DNA from: Thermococcus sp. MAR1
GTDB lineage: Archaea > Methanobacteriota_B > Thermococci > Thermococcales > Thermococcaceae
Reading direction: 5' to 3'
Length of the DNA: 64,000 nt
NCBI RefSeq assembly: GCF_012027305.1
Contig: NZ_SNUF01000001.1
Span: 1 to 64,000 of the forward strand
Numbering within the stretch: the first letter of the stretch is position 1; each line of letters starts with the position of its first letter. Positions 40,844 to 50,674 of this stretch are shown one piece after another. The position numbers and the translations under genes were made by a program. Below the pieces are notes generated by a model, which worked only from the letters and a program-made list of their open reading frames with translations, was not told where the DNA came from and made no database searches.

Positions 40844-42550
40844 CAAGAGGCCCGTTCCGAGGAGAAAGTATGTATAGCCACTGCTCCAGTGTCTTTTCGT
40901 GCCGACTGTCCTGAAGCCACTGACTTCATAAGCCGCTATTGTCAGTGGACTGCCCGTGGGATATATCACCACGTAGCCGTCCAGTCCTTTAACATCGGCT
41001 TTTCCCGTGGTGTTGCCAACGTATCCTGAGTTTTTAACGAGGATAAAGGTCGCGTTCTCAAGAACAACGACCGACCCCTTGGCTTTTGGATTGGGAATAT
41101 CGGCGTAGATGAGTTTCCTGAGGAATGAAATGCCCCTACTGTGAATCGGGGTATTGGCCAGTCCAGCCTTCTCCAGTGCCCAGAGAACCTTTGCAGTTGA
41201 CGTTATGCCCGCTATCGAGCCCTGGGTGTACGGGAAGGCCCCGTTGGGGTATTGTCTCTCCTTTAGCATCTCCAGTGTTTCTTTCAACTCGTTTTCCATA
41301 CCAAACTCTATGAAGACTATCACGGCGTAGGCAAGGTAATACGTCGGGATGTTATAGTAAGCGGGGTTCCCGTTTTCCGGGTTGGTGGTTTCAATCATCC
41401 ACGTCAGGTTCTTGCGGAGGTAATCGAGGGAAGGGGAGTAGTTGTAGCTTACGTTGAGGAACCTGAAAACCAACACGACGTATTCTGTGTTGTAGAAGTC
41501 TCTCCAGACACCGTTTTTCCCGGTGGAGATGAGATAGTCCACCTCTCTCTGGTAATCCATGCCCATAAGGGCCTTAACCCTGGCCAGCTCGGCCACCTGC
41601 CAGGGGAGCAGTCCGGAGAGGTTGGAGGGAAGTTTGGGAGTTTTGTTACAGGTTAAGAAATAATCGGCCAGGACAACCTTTTCCCAGTCATCCTTGACTT
41701 GTATCTTGGAGAGGTACGGGCAGGCTATGGGGCGGAGGTCCTCAAAGCTCCTGATTTTAGAAACACCCAACAGATCAAGGACGCGATAGTGCAGAACACC
41801 CCAGAAGCCGAAGTGCTCCATTTTGAGGAGCTCCTCGCGGTATTTCTCATCCCCTGTGGCATAGAGGGCCATGGCGATTGAGAGTGTATCGTTGAACTCG
41901 CCCACCAACTCACTCCCCTTGCCGAGGTACGCAAGGGCAAAGGCTCTGTATGCACTGAGTTTCCCATTTACACTCATTTTTTCAAGGTCCTTTGAGTCCT
42001 CCAGTGCCAGATAGCCGAATATCCTCTCAACGTCGTTCTGTGGCTTCACTGAGTAGAGGTAGCCCTCGCCCCTCTCGATGGCCTCTTTAACCTGCTCCCT
42101 GAAACCAACGAGCCTGTCATCTATATAGTCCCCATCCAAGAACTCCTTGAGTGCCAGAACGGAGAGGGCTGTCCCGGTGTAGTCCTCCCAGGAGCCGTCG
42201 GCGTTCTGCCTGTAGATCAGCCAGTAGGCGGCGCTGTTAAGCGTTGAGTTGTAGCGTCCCCTCGCTATCCTCTCCCCCCTCATCAAAGCCAGCATCGCCA
42301 TTGCCGTGTACTTAGCCTCGTGCTCTTCCCCGTATTTATACCCCCACGAATCGAAGGGTGTCTTTATCGCCATCAGCCACTCACATCCTTCAAGAACGTG
42401 AGTATAGTCTCCGGTTTTGTACAGGGCCAGAACGGCGAAGGAAGTTTCCGGAACTGTGGGTGTGTAAACGTAGGGCTGGATTTTAGCGCTCGCTGGAGGA
42501 GATGATGCCATGAGCATGAGGGCGAAAACTACAACGAGAACCTTCCTCAT
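40811..42550 (-). CDS. Secreted, C-terminally anchored alpha/alpha-toroid protein
   Basis: A 579-aa protein with a signal peptide (MRKVLVVVFALMLMASSPPA), a long series of helical repeats of the prenyltransferase/squalene-cyclase toroid kind (NADGSWEDYTGTALSVLAL, YPNGAFPYTQGSIAGITSTA), a beta-rich part, and a C-terminal membrane helix followed by RRKK-type residues (YFLLGTGLLLVALLMWRKK). It is likely displayed on the cell surface. The function is unknown; such repeats occur in alpha-macroglobulin-like and surface proteins. ATG 42550 after GGTGATTTCA. The upstream gene on the same strand is the secreted subtilisin. Confidence 0.8.
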   Translation of the reverse strand: MRKVLVVVFALMLMASSPPASAKIQPYVYTPTVPETSFAVLALYKTGDYTHVLEGCEWLMAIKTPFDSWGYKYGEEHEAKYTAMAMLALMRGERIARGRYNSTLNSAAYWLIYRQNADGSWEDYTGTALSVLALKEFLDGDYIDDRLVGFREQVKEAIERGEGYLYSVKPQNDVERIFGYLALEDSKDLEKMSVNGKLSAYRAFALAYLGKGSELVGEFNDTLSIAMALYATGDEKYREELLKMEHFGFWGVLHYRVLDLLGVSKIRSFEDLRPIACPYLSKIQVKDDWEKVVLADYFLTCNKTPKLPSNLSGLLPWQVAELARVKALMGMDYQREVDYLISTGKNGVWRDFYNTEYVVLVFRFLNVSYNYSPSLDYLRKNLTWMIETTNPENGNPAYYNIPTYYLAYAVIVFIEFGMENELKETLEMLKERQYPNGAFPYTQGSIAGITSTAKVLWALEKAGLANTPIHSRGISFLRKLIYADIPNPKAKGSVVVLENATFILVKNSGYVGNTTGKADVKGLDGYVVIYPTGSPLTIAAYEVSGFRTVGTKRHWSSGYTYFLLGTGLLLVALLMWRKK

Positions 42551-42590
42551 TGAAATCACCCCATGAAAAGAAAGGGGAGGGGCTTAAAAA

Positions 42591-44576
42591 TCAACCGTAG
42601 TAGACCTTGACGTCGAGCTGGTAGCTGGCGGTCCAGTAGTAGGTATCGTAGGCGTAGACCAGGAAGTACCAGGTTCCGGGGGCGGGGTTGGTGTACTCGA
42701 CGTGCTCGCTTGAGCCGTAGTTCTCGGAGCGGTCGACGAGGTTCTGGTTCGGGTCGTAGAGGTACAGATCGAGGTCGTCGTAGCTGCTTCCACTCAGATC
42801 TCCGGTTATCTTCGTTGCTCCGCTGTTGACGGTCATCTGGTGGACGTTGTAGTCGTGGTAGCTCACGCTTCCGGTGAAGGTCTGCTCATCGACGGTCGGC
42901 TGTGGGGGCTGGGTTCCACCGCCTCCTCCACCGCTGGATTCGCTGAGTGAACCGTCGCTGACCACGTCAACCTGGTAGTTAGCACTGCCCGAGTAGCTGA
43001 CGACCTTTATGGTCCAGGTTCCGGCGGTCGGGTTGTAGTAGCCGACCTTTTCGAAGCCGTAGTAGGCGGTGTAGGAGTAATCAACTTGGTTGCCGTTCGG
43101 GTCGTAGAGGTACAGATCGAGGTCGCTCTTAGCGTTGTCCCAGTAGAGGGTCGCGGTTATGAAGGAGGCCCCGCTTACCGCGAACTGGTGGGCTTCAGTA
43201 CCCTTATCGGTGACGTAGCCGGTGAAGGTGAGCTTGGCGTAGCTGTCGTAGTGGGCAGCCTTGTAGGCGTTGACCCTGCCGGCACCGTATGCTATATCGA
43301 CTATCTCGTCTGGCTTGACTATGTCGGCGGTCTCGATGAGGGCGGTCTTGACCATGTCCGGACTCCAGCTCGGGTGGGCCTGGAGGATTAGGGCAGAGAT
43401 TCCAGCGACGTGTGGGGTGGCCATCGAAGTTCCCGGGGCGGCAACGTAGTAGTCACCGATGGTAACGTCAGTGAGCTGGGTTCCGCTGGCCCTCGCCGCT
43501 ATGATCCAGTTGCCCGGAGCGACGACCTCGGGCTTGAGCCTTCCGTCGGCAGTTGGTCCCCTGCTGGAGAAGTCGGTTATAGTGTCGTATTTGTCCACGG
43601 CACCAACAGTGATAACCTTGCTGGCCGCAGCAGGGGAACCGACGGTGTACTTGTCGGGCCCGCTGTTTCCGGCTGCAACACAGACGACTATTCCAGCGTC
43701 CCAGGCGTTGTTCACGGCCTGGCTGAGGGAGTCGGTACCGTCGGAGCTCTGGCTCGAGCCGAGGGAGAGGTTGATGACCCTTATTCCGTACTTGTCCTTG
43801 TTCTGGACCGCCCAGTCCACACCGGCTATGATGTCGGATATGCTTCCCGAACCGTCTGCACCGAGGACCTTAATGCCCACGAGCTTGGCACCGGGGGCCA
43901 TTCCCTTGTACTTGCCGTTGCTGGCCGCCCCGGTTCCCGCTGCAATGGAAGCGACGTGGGTTCCGTGGCCCTGGTCATCGTAGGGACTTGAACGGCCGTT
44001 AACGAAGTCCTTCCATCCGATAACCTTGCCTTGGAGGTCCGGGTGGGAGGCGTCTATTCCAGTGTCGATGATGGCGATGGTTATTCCCGAGCCATCGTAA
44101 CCGAGGTTCCACATGTTGGTGGCCATGACCTGTGCGGCGGACTCGTCGAGGCCCTCGGTTTCAACATTGACCTGAACCTTGTAGTCCTCCTGAATGAACT
44201 TTATTCCAGAAACCTTGGTGTTGCCAAAGAAGCCGGTGTCAATCATGCCCGCTATCATGAGCAGGTCCTTGACCTTCATCTTGACGGCAACTGCCGGGAT
44301 AACCTTGTAGGTGTACTTAATTTCAGCACCCATAACTTTGAGTATCCTGATGGCCCTGTCCCTGTCTGCCGGGCTATCGAACATTATTACGGTGTTGATT
44401 TCCTGATTCCAGTTCATTCTCTGAACCTTCTTGAACAGGCCGGGGGTTAGAAGGCCGTAGTTCTTCTCCTGAATGCCGTTATTTCGAACGGATGGTTTTA
44501 CGGGTACTGCGGCGGCCGTTCCTGCCAGGAGTCCTACGAGAACCAATGCCAACACCACTATACCCCATCTCTTCAT
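42591..44576 (-). CDS. Secreted subtilisin-like serine protease (Tk-SP type)
   Basis: A 661-aa preproprotease. Signal peptide (1-23), propeptide (about 24-136, ending before VNVETEG), catalytic domain with D171 ([13 protein letters not shown]), H204 (GHGTHVA), oxyanion N304 (AAGNSGP) and S384 ([11 protein letters not shown]). A beta-jelly-roll domain (about 445-540, [12 protein letters not shown]) follows, then a glycine run (549-554) and a second similar domain (about 562-661, [12 protein letters not shown]). The layout equals Tk-SP of Thermococcus kodakarensis, a highly stable secreted protease; the second domain is an internal duplication. ATG 44576 after GGAGGTG. Confidence 0.95.
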   Translation of the reverse strand: MKRWGIVVLALVLVGLLAGTAAAVPVKPSVRNNGIQEKNYGLLTPGLFKKVQRMNWNQEINTVIMFDSPADRDRAIRILKVMGAEIKYTYKVIPAVAVKMKVKDLLMIAGMIDTGFFGNTKVSGIKFIQEDYKVQVNVETEGLDESAAQVMATNMWNLGYDGSGITIAIIDTGIDASHPDLQGKVIGWKDFVNGRSSPYDDQGHGTHVASIAAGTGAASNGKYKGMAPGAKLVGIKVLGADGSGSISDIIAGVDWAVQNKDKYGIRVINLSLGSSQSSDGTDSLSQAVNNAWDAGIVVCVAAGNSGPDKYTVGSPAAASKVITVGAVDKYDTITDFSSRGPTADGRLKPEVVAPGNWIIAARASGTQLTDVTIGDYYVAAPGTSMATPHVAGISALILQAHPSWSPDMVKTALIETADIVKPDEIVDIAYGAGRVNAYKAAHYDSYAKLTFTGYVTDKGTEAHQFAVSGASFITATLYWDNAKSDLDLYLYDPNGNQVDYSYTAYYGFEKVGYYNPTAGTWTIKVVSYSGSANYQVDVVSDGSLSESSGGGGGGTQPPQPTVDEQTFTGSVSYHDYNVHQMTVNSGATKITGDLSGSSYDDLDLYLYDPNQNLVDRSENYGSSEHVEYTNPAPGTWYFLVYAYDTYYWTASYQLDVKVYYG

Positions 44577-44672
44577 TGTAGCACCTCCATGTGCAGCAGA
44601 CCCCATATGGGGACATCTTAACTGCTAACGTCCAATAAGTTAAAAATTTTGCGCAACAACATATCTTTAATT

Positions 44673-44696
44673 AATGTACATTGGCTCAATGTACAT
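44673..44696. promoter_or_regulatory. Paired AATGTACAT sites upstream of subtilisin gene
   Basis: AATGTACATT (44673-44682) and AATGTACAT (44688-44696) are 15 bp apart. The surrounding 280 bp (44577-44857) has no gene. Candidate regulator sites for the protease. Confidence 0.45.
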
Positions 44697-44857
44697 CTTT
44701 GTGTTAAAAAAATGTGCTTCTATATAACTCAAGCTGCATTAATTGGGGGTAACTCTGGTGACATTGGTGTCATTGATGCGACACTTAGGCACAATGAGTG
44801 CACATTTAAACCGTCAATAACTGTAAGAAAAATGTAACGAATGGTAAAATTGAAAAA

Positions 44858-46675
44858 TCAGAGCTCCTCAAGACCGAGCTCCTTGAGCTTCTCCCCGGTT
44901 ATCTTTCCGTCCTCGGTCCAGCCACGGAACTTGTAGTACTTCGGAAGCATCAGGTGCAGCCTAACAACGTGGCCCTTGTTGGGCCCGTTCCTAACGGGTT
45001 CCTCAAGCAGTCTCTTCGGTAGGGTATCTTCTTTGAGCGGGTCGAGTCCAGCGCGTAGGTTGAAGAGCCTCTCGGCGTTCCAGATGCGCTCTCCTATCTT
45101 GAGGTAATCCTCTGTTGAGAAGTCCCAGCCAGTGGCGGCGTTTATCATGTCGCGGTAATCATCGGCGCCGAGACCGAAGGTGGTGAAGACACACAGTCCG
45201 GCGGCATCGATGAGAGCGGTTAGGTCCTGGAAGAGTATGACCATCTTGACCTTCTCATCGCCGATGTCGTGCGGGTCCATCTTGTATGGGTATCCTAGGA
45301 TCTCAGGGCTTATCATGTACTGCTTGATGTGACAGCCACCGCGGTTGTTGGTTGCGTAACCGAGACCGTGGCCTTCAGCTCCGCGCGGGTCATAGGCTGG
45401 AAGCTCCTGCTTCTTGACCCCCATGAAGTACTCGACACCGTTGTACATCTCGGCCAGGCGATAACCGCCTTCGGCCAGTTTGTCACCGAAGCCCTCCCTC
45501 TTGGCAATCTTCTCTATGTAGTAGTGGAGCACCTCTGTGTTGCCCCACCTGAAGGGCGGTGCCTCCTCCCCGAGATCCTCCTGCTTGAGCAGTCCCTTCT
45601 CGTAGAGCTCCATGGCAGTCGCGAGAGTTCCTCCGAGGCTGATCGTGTCCATACCGTACTCGTCTGCCATGTGGTTGGCGTGGATTATGCTGGCAAGGTC
45701 GTTTATTCCATTGTGAGCACCCAAAGCCCAGATGCTCTCGTATTCGGGTCCTTCGGTTATTCCGAGGGTCGGAAGCTTGTTGACCCTTCCACAGCCTATT
45801 GGACAGGCGTAGCACGGCTTATTCCTGATGAGGTACTTCGCGGTCATGGCCTCGCCGCTCTGCTCTTCGGCATATTCAAACTGGCTGTACTGGAAGTTCT
45901 TTGTTGGATAGAGGCCGTTCTGGTTGATTATGTTCACGAGAACAGCCGTTCCGTACTTTGGAAGTCCTCCCCCAGCGACCGGATCGTTTCTGAGCTTGTC
46001 GGTCTTCTCCTTCACAACGCTTGTGAACTTTGCCCTATCGGCTACTTCCACCCTCTTATGTCCGCGAACAACTATCGCCTTCAGCTTCTTGCTTCCCATC
46101 ACGGCACCAACGCCGCCCCTTCCAGCGGCCCTGTGCTCGTCGTTCATAACGGCCGCAAACTTGACGAGGTTTTCTCCAGCAGGACCAATGAGTGCAGCGC
46201 GGATTCTCTTGTCGCCGATTTCTTCCTTAAGGGCCTCCTCCGTCTCTGTTGAGGTCTTACCCCAGAGGTGGGAAGCGTCCCTGAGCTCAACGCTCTCGTC
46301 GTTTATGTAGAGGTAAACCGGGTGGTCGGAGGCACCCTCAACTATTATCGCGTCCCAGCCGGCGAACTTCAGCTCGGCTCCAAAGAATCCACCGGAGTTG
46401 GCCATGGCTATGTAGCCCGTCAGCGGGCTCTTGGTTATCACCATATACCTTCCGCCGGTCGGTGCCGTCGTTCCGGTCAGCGGGCCGGTGGTGTAGAGTA
46501 TCTTGTTCTCAGGGCTCAGCGGATCAACCGTTGGATCCATCTCCTTCAAGAGGAAGTATATGCCAAATCCTCTGGTTCCGAGCCACTTTTTGGCGAACTT
46601 CTCATCGAAGGTCTCTTCCTTTATCGTCCCGTCCGTCAGGTTTACCCTCAAAATTTTTCCCCAGTACGCAAACAT
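44858..46675 (-). CDS. aor: Tungsten aldehyde:ferredoxin oxidoreductase
   Basis: A 605-aa tungstopterin enzyme oxidising aldehydes from amino acid fermentation to acids with ferredoxin as acceptor. It follows the Pyrococcus furiosus enzyme closely along its whole length. Cluster ligands are C288, C291 and C295 (NKPCYACPIGCGRV) plus the cysteine in DAAGLCVFTTFG. AGRGGVGAVMGSKKLKAI and NRGGCHIKQYM are pterin-binding. Start taken at ATG 46675 (MFAYWGKILRVNLTDG), the family's usual start. The cofactor maturase gene is directly upstream. Confidence 0.96.
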   Translation of the reverse strand: MFAYWGKILRVNLTDGTIKEETFDEKFAKKWLGTRGFGIYFLLKEMDPTVDPLSPENKILYTTGPLTGTTAPTGGRYMVITKSPLTGYIAMANSGGFFGAELKFAGWDAIIVEGASDHPVYLYINDESVELRDASHLWGKTSTETEEALKEEIGDKRIRAALIGPAGENLVKFAAVMNDEHRAAGRGGVGAVMGSKKLKAIVVRGHKRVEVADRAKFTSVVKEKTDKLRNDPVAGGGLPKYGTAVLVNIINQNGLYPTKNFQYSQFEYAEEQSGEAMTAKYLIRNKPCYACPIGCGRVNKLPTLGITEGPEYESIWALGAHNGINDLASIIHANHMADEYGMDTISLGGTLATAMELYEKGLLKQEDLGEEAPPFRWGNTEVLHYYIEKIAKREGFGDKLAEGGYRLAEMYNGVEYFMGVKKQELPAYDPRGAEGHGLGYATNNRGGCHIKQYMISPEILGYPYKMDPHDIGDEKVKMVILFQDLTALIDAAGLCVFTTFGLGADDYRDMINAATGWDFSTEDYLKIGERIWNAERLFNLRAGLDPLKEDTLPKRLLEEPVRNGPNKGHVVRLHLMLPKYYKFRGWTEDGKITGEKLKELGLEEL

Positions 46676-46714
46676 ATTTCGAAGCCTCCAGCGGTTCTTG
46701 GAAGCATTTTTGTA

Positions 46715-46763
46715 CATTGATGCTAATAAATTTGACGAAAGCAAAAAAATGCAACATTGATGC
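46715..46763. promoter_or_regulatory. CATTGATGC direct repeats in aor promoter
   Basis: CATTGATGC at 46715-46723 and 46755-46763 flank an AT-rich TATA-like segment (AAATTTATTAG on the minus strand). A third copy is at 44771-44779, in the gap upstream of the subtilisin gene. Confidence 0.45.
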
Positions 46764-46870
46764 TATGATAAGCACATCAGTTTAACAAACATCGACGCTG
46801 ACTTTTTCGAACTTAAAAGTTCGCGGCTGGAGGAGATGTGTTGAGAAAAGATAAAAGTATGAATCCGAGT

Positions 46871-47998
46871 TCACCAATAGCCCTTCATTCCCTTCTCCGG
46901 GATGGGGCAGAGGACTATTCTTCTCGACCACAGACAATCGGCACAGCTCGGCTTGTTGCTCCAGCAGTCTGACTCGGTGTCCCATACGAAGGAGCAGGAC
47001 TCGTTGAGGGGGCAGTCCGCACAGCTTGGGTAGAGGGAGTTCTTAACGACGAAGCGGAACCAGCTGTAATCCTTGCTTGTCCATATCTCCTTCAGGCTCT
47101 TCTCTCTAACGTTTCCAAAGGAGTACGCTATCACCTTTTTCTCCCTGCCGAAGACTATCTCCGGGTAGGTATGAAGGAAGCGGTAACAGGGTGCAACTTC
47201 CCCGTCCCATCTGACAACTGCGACTTTCTTTTCGACGAATTCACAGTGCCTCTCGGTCCTCAGGGAGAACTCCGCGAGCTTGTACATGTAGCCGTGATAC
47301 ACCGCTTCAAGCTTGTCTATTATCGGCTTCATGTCAACGCTTCCATCGTAAACTATTAGCTTTGCGTGTTCCTTCGTTATTGGAATCAGATTTGAGATGA
47401 GAACCGTGTCAACGCCCAGCGACCCGACGTAGTGGACGATGTCTATCAGCTCCCTGTAGTTCTCCTTTGTGACCACCACTTCAACGCCTATGTGCGGGAC
47501 GTCACTGTTGAGCCTTTTCTTGACCTCCTGAATCTTTCTTATCCTTGAACCGGTCACGTCTGGCTTTATGTGCCCTATGTCCACCGGCTGGGTGGGCACG
47601 GAGTCCACCGAGAAGTATATCAGGTCAAGACCGAGCTCAACGAGCTCCTCTATCCTTTTGTCCGTCAGGAGGAAGCCGTTGGTGCTTATACCAAGGGCGA
47701 AGCCCCGCCTTTTGACCTCCCTCGCCATGTCCATGAATCTCGGGTGCACCGTGGGTTCCCCAATTCCACCGAAGTATATCATCTCAAGTTCTGGAAGCTC
47801 CTCCGCATCGTCGAGGATTTTGAGGAAGAGCTCCCAGTCCATATCGCCCTCTGGGTCCTCCCAGTACTGTTTGAAGCACATCTCACAGCGGAGATTGCAT
47901 CGGTTGGTTATCTCCAAGTAAAGGTATTTCAAATCCGGTTTCTTGGGGATTAGAACGAAAGCACCGTTAAGCTCGAACTTATGAGCGTCCTTCTCCAA
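46871..47998 (-). CDS. cmo: Radical SAM maturase for the tungsten oxidoreductase
   Basis: A 375-aa radical SAM protein with CNLRCEMC (C34, C38, C41) and a SPASM-like cysteine-rich C-terminus (CADCPLNESC, CWSNKPSCADC). GGIGEPTVHP is the usual second motif. It corresponds to the cofactor-modifying protein encoded next to aor in Pyrococcus and is assumed to assist tungstopterin insertion or modification. The start is TTG 47998 with GGTGG 6 nt upstream. It precedes aor on the same strand, separated by about 195 bp with its own promoter signals. Confidence 0.88.
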   Translation of the reverse strand: MEKDAHKFELNGAFVLIPKKPDLKYLYLEITNRCNLRCEMCFKQYWEDPEGDMDWELFLKILDDAEELPELEMIYFGGIGEPTVHPRFMDMAREVKRRGFALGISTNGFLLTDKRIEELVELGLDLIYFSVDSVPTQPVDIGHIKPDVTGSRIRKIQEVKKRLNSDVPHIGVEVVVTKENYRELIDIVHYVGSLGVDTVLISNLIPITKEHAKLIVYDGSVDMKPIIDKLEAVYHGYMYKLAEFSLRTERHCEFVEKKVAVVRWDGEVAPCYRFLHTYPEIVFGREKKVIAYSFGNVREKSLKEIWTSKDYSWFRFVVKNSLYPSCADCPLNESCSFVWDTESDCWSNKPSCADCLWSRRIVLCPIPEKGMKGYW

Positions 47999-48104
47999 CG
48001 TAAACCACCTAAAGACGAAGTAAAACGGGGGCCTTTATAACGTTTAGTGGACAGATATGGGCAGCTGGAGTAGGGCATCCGGCAGGAGTTCGAGAAGCGA
48101 ATTG

Positions 48105-48182
48105 TGGTGCGGTGGCCGGGATTTGAACCCGGGTCACCGGCTTGGAAGGCCGGTGTCCTAGACCAGGCTAGACTACCACCGC
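48105..48182 (-). tRNA. tRNA-Gly (TCC)
   Basis: Minus-strand cloverleaf: acceptor GCGGTGG/CCACCGC, anticodon loop CTTCCAA between CCGGC and GCCGG (anticodon TCC), T-loop GGGTTCAAATCCC. CCA is encoded. Confidence 0.96.
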
Positions 48183-48192
48183 ACGCGAGAAG

Positions 48193-48269
48193 TGGTGGGG
48201 CGAGGGGGATTTGAACCCCCGACACCCGGATCTTCAGTCCGGCGCTCTCCCAGGCTGAGCTACCGCCCC
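48193..48269 (-). tRNA. tRNA-Phe (GAA)
   Basis: Minus-strand cloverleaf: acceptor GGGGCGG/TCGCCCC, anticodon loop CTGAAGA between CCGGA and TCCGG (anticodon GAA), T-loop GGGTTCAAATCCC. CCA is encoded. Ten bases separate it from tRNA-Gly, so they may be cotranscribed. Confidence 0.96.
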
Positions 48270-48360
48270 ACGCCCAATGGATAGGGTAGAGGGCGAATTT
48301 ATAAATCTTGCGGTGGGCCGAAAGCAGACCCACCAGGGGAAGGGAATCTGTGAGGGGGTG

Positions 48361-49233
48361 CTATATCTTCGGTTCGACCGCGTAGACCGTCCTGTCCTCC
48401 CCGATGCCTTCAATCAGACCGCGGTGGCGCCTCACACAGCTCTCGCACTCGCCGCAGTGTACAGGCTTCCCGTCCTCTGTGAAGCCCTTCGGCATGTAGC
48501 AGGAGTTCGAGTACTCGTATTTGGCGTCAAGCTCCTTCAAAAGCCTCGCTATACCCTTCTTGTCGAGGTCTATGAGCGGGGCGACCACCTTGACCTCTGC
48601 CATCGTTCCGTATCTCAGCATCTCGTTCATCCTCTCCACGAACTCGGGCGTGTTGTCCGGGAACGTTGCCCCCTCCTCAGCGTTGAAGCCGACTATTATG
48701 TCCCCGCCTCCGAGCGCATCGAGGAGCGAAGCGGCGACGCTTATCAGCACGACGTTCCTTGCTGGAACCCAGACGCTTTTTGCCGTTTCCTGTGCAACGT
48801 TCATGTCCTCAAGCTCCTGTGCTGTGACCCTTGGCGTCTCGCCTCCAACGAGGGTCGTCCCGCGGAGCTTGGAGAACTCCTCAAGGAAGTCGAGATGGAT
48901 TATCTTCAGCGGAACGTCCAGCTCCTTCGAGAAGAACTCGGCAACTTTGTTCGTAACGCGCTCCTCGTTGCTTCCGTAGTTTATCACCAGCATGATGACC
49001 TCGTCGTAGTTCCTCTTCGCCCAGTAGAGGCAGGCCGTTGAATCGAGTCCACCCGAAAACAGCACGACCGCGCGCTTCATTTTTCTCCCCCAACTCAAAT
49101 CCAATTTTGAAGGCTTAAAGTTTTCCGGAAGTTCGATATCACTCGTGGCCTCATTAAGGGCCTCTTCTGTGGCTTTTTCTATCTCTTCAGGACTCAAATC
49201 TCTGCCCAACGAGAATGTTTTCCACTCCTTCAT
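48361..49233 (-). CDS. queC: 7-cyano-7-deazaguanine synthase
   Basis: A 290-aa enzyme converting 7-carboxy-7-deazaguanine to preQ0, the precursor of archaeosine in tRNA. PP-loop SGGLDST is at 60-66. The zinc site is formed by cysteines in NSCYMP and [11 protein letters not shown] near the C-terminus. Two starts are plausible. ATG 49233 has GGAGGAG upstream and directly follows the pyrD stop codon. ATG 49080 has GGGGGAG upstream and gives a 239-aa protein of ordinary length. The extra 51 residues ([19 protein letters not shown]) look helical and acidic. Confidence 0.9.
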   Translation of the reverse strand: MKEWKTFSLGRDLSPEEIEKATEEALNEATSDIELPENFKPSKLDLSWGRKMKRAVVLFSGGLDSTACLYWAKRNYDEVIMLVINYGSNEERVTNKVAEFFSKELDVPLKIIHLDFLEEFSKLRGTTLVGGETPRVTAQELEDMNVAQETAKSVWVPARNVVLISVAASLLDALGGGDIIVGFNAEEGATFPDNTPEFVERMNEMLRYGTMAEVKVVAPLIDLDKKGIARLLKELDAKYEYSNSCYMPKGFTEDGKPVHCGECESCVRRHRGLIEGIGEDRTVYAVEPKI

Positions 49234-49235
49234 GT

Positions 49236-50141
49236 TTACTCCTCCAGCGCCAGTCCCACTATATCGCTCACGCTCGAAAATCCCTCGCTTTCGAGGTATG
49301 CCCTGATGCCCTCGTTTATCTCCCGGAACACTCCCCACCCGCGGAGCGAGACTGCCGTTCCAATTTGCAGGGCGGAGGCTCCGGCGAGGAGAAACTCGAC
49401 CGCATCCTGCCACGTGGTTATCCCTCCGATTCCTATCACCGGGATATCAAGGGTTCTGGCCAAATCGTAGACGGCCCTCAAAGCCACGGGCTTCACTCCA
49501 GGCCCGGAGTAGCCACCGACGCGGTTGCTGAGAATCGGTCTTTTCGCGTATACGTCTATGGCGATGGCTTTCAGCGTATTTATTGCCGAGACTGCGTCAG
49601 CGCCAGCCTTTTCAGCGGCCAGGCCAAGCTTCGTGATGTCGTCTGTATTGGGAGTCAGCTTCGCTATAACTGGCCTGTCGGTAGCGTCCTTAACGGCCTT
49701 CACTACATCGTAGACCATCTCCGGCCTCTGACCTATCTCCATACCGTAGCCTTTGGCGTGCGGACAGCTGAGGTTCAGCTCGAAGGCATTCGCCACCTCG
49801 CTCAGCTTTTCCGCCAGAAAGGCGAACTCCTCCGGTGTTCCTCCGAAAATCGATACTATCAGCGGGAAATCGAAGGTGTAGCCTTCAACCATCTCCAGAA
49901 AGCCCTTCCAGCCCGGATTGGGCAAACCCATCGCGTTTATTAGCCCGTAGGGAAGCTCGACAATGGTTGGGTTATCGTAACCTGCCCTCGGCTCGATTCC
50001 GATGGATTTGGTAACAACTCCCCCGGCGCCCTCCTCGTGCGCCCTTATCCACTGCTCCGGAGTTTTGTCGTTGATTCCCGATGCGAGAATGAGTGGGTTC
50101 TCGAACCTTATCCCGAAAAGCTTCACTTCAAGGCTCGCCAT
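49236..50141 (-). CDS. pyrD: Dihydroorotate dehydrogenase, class 1B
   Basis: A 301-aa FMN-dependent TIM barrel for pyrimidine synthesis. [13 protein letters not shown] at the start, NLSCPHAKG near 124-132 with the catalytic cysteine of class 1B enzymes, KLTPNTDDI and [19 protein letters not shown] for phosphate binding. No electron-transfer subunit gene (pyrK) adjoins it. It is followed by queC with an overlap-type junction. ATG after GAGGTGTCAAG. Confidence 0.93.
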   Translation of the reverse strand: MASLEVKLFGIRFENPLILASGINDKTPEQWIRAHEEGAGGVVTKSIGIEPRAGYDNPTIVELPYGLINAMGLPNPGWKGFLEMVEGYTFDFPLIVSIFGGTPEEFAFLAEKLSEVANAFELNLSCPHAKGYGMEIGQRPEMVYDVVKAVKDATDRPVIAKLTPNTDDITKLGLAAEKAGADAVSAINTLKAIAIDVYAKRPILSNRVGGYSGPGVKPVALRAVYDLARTLDIPVIGIGGITTWQDAVEFLLAGASALQIGTAVSLRGWGVFREINEGIRAYLESEGFSSVSDIVGLALEE

Positions 50142-50233
50142 CTTGACACCTCAAAGGCAAAAGATGTCGCTGGACTATTAAGGTTTTGCATCTTCCACGC
50201 ATACAGACACCATGAATCCAGAAGGGCTGCTAG

Positions 50234-50552
50234 CGGCGGCGGGCGCGCCCGGGGGTGGGAACCCTCCACCGTCCCCTTCCACCGGGGCTCGCTCACCCCC
50301 GCTACCCCACGAGCGCCGAACGTCCCGCCTACCGCTGCTCCCTTCCGGGCCTGGCGGGGTTCGGCGGGCAAAGGGAGTTAGCGGAGCCCTCCAGCTCCGC
50401 CCCTCCCACCGCCGGCCCCGTGGGACGAGGGATCACCGTTGTGCCCCGGCTTCCGGGGACGGCTTTGGGAACCGCCCCCCGGGCTTCGGCCCCGGCATAT
50501 CGACGGTTTCCGGTTGCAGGGGACGCCGAACCCCCCGGCCTAGCCCGCCGCC
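50234..50552 (-). ncRNA. Signal recognition particle (7S) RNA
   Basis: GC-rich minus-strand RNA of about 320 nt. The diagnostic domain IV element reads CAGGCCCGGAAGGGAGCAGC. The 5' segment GGCGGCGGGCTAGGCCGGGG matches archaeal 7S RNA, and the 3' end GCCCGCCGCC pairs with the 5' end. Ends are estimated from that pairing. Confidence 0.95.
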
Positions 50553-50569
50553 AGCTAACTTATCCTTGG

Positions 50570-50590
50570 GCAGATATATAAAGCTTTGGT
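50570..50590 (-). promoter_or_regulatory. TATA box of SRP RNA
   Basis: CTTTATATATC on the minus strand lies about 25 nt upstream of the inferred RNA 5' end, a normal archaeal distance. Confidence 0.7.
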
Positions 50591-50674
50591 AGGCTCGAAA
50601 ACCAAAGGTTGCCCACCATTGGATTGAAAAATTTTCATAAATGCGTGAACGAATAGGTGCATGGGTGATACACC

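Noticed and set aside
50255-50581. Proline-rich frames over the GC-rich region upstream of pdhA
   Set aside because: The region is the SRP RNA gene on the minus strand, shown by its domain IV motif and pairing of its ends.
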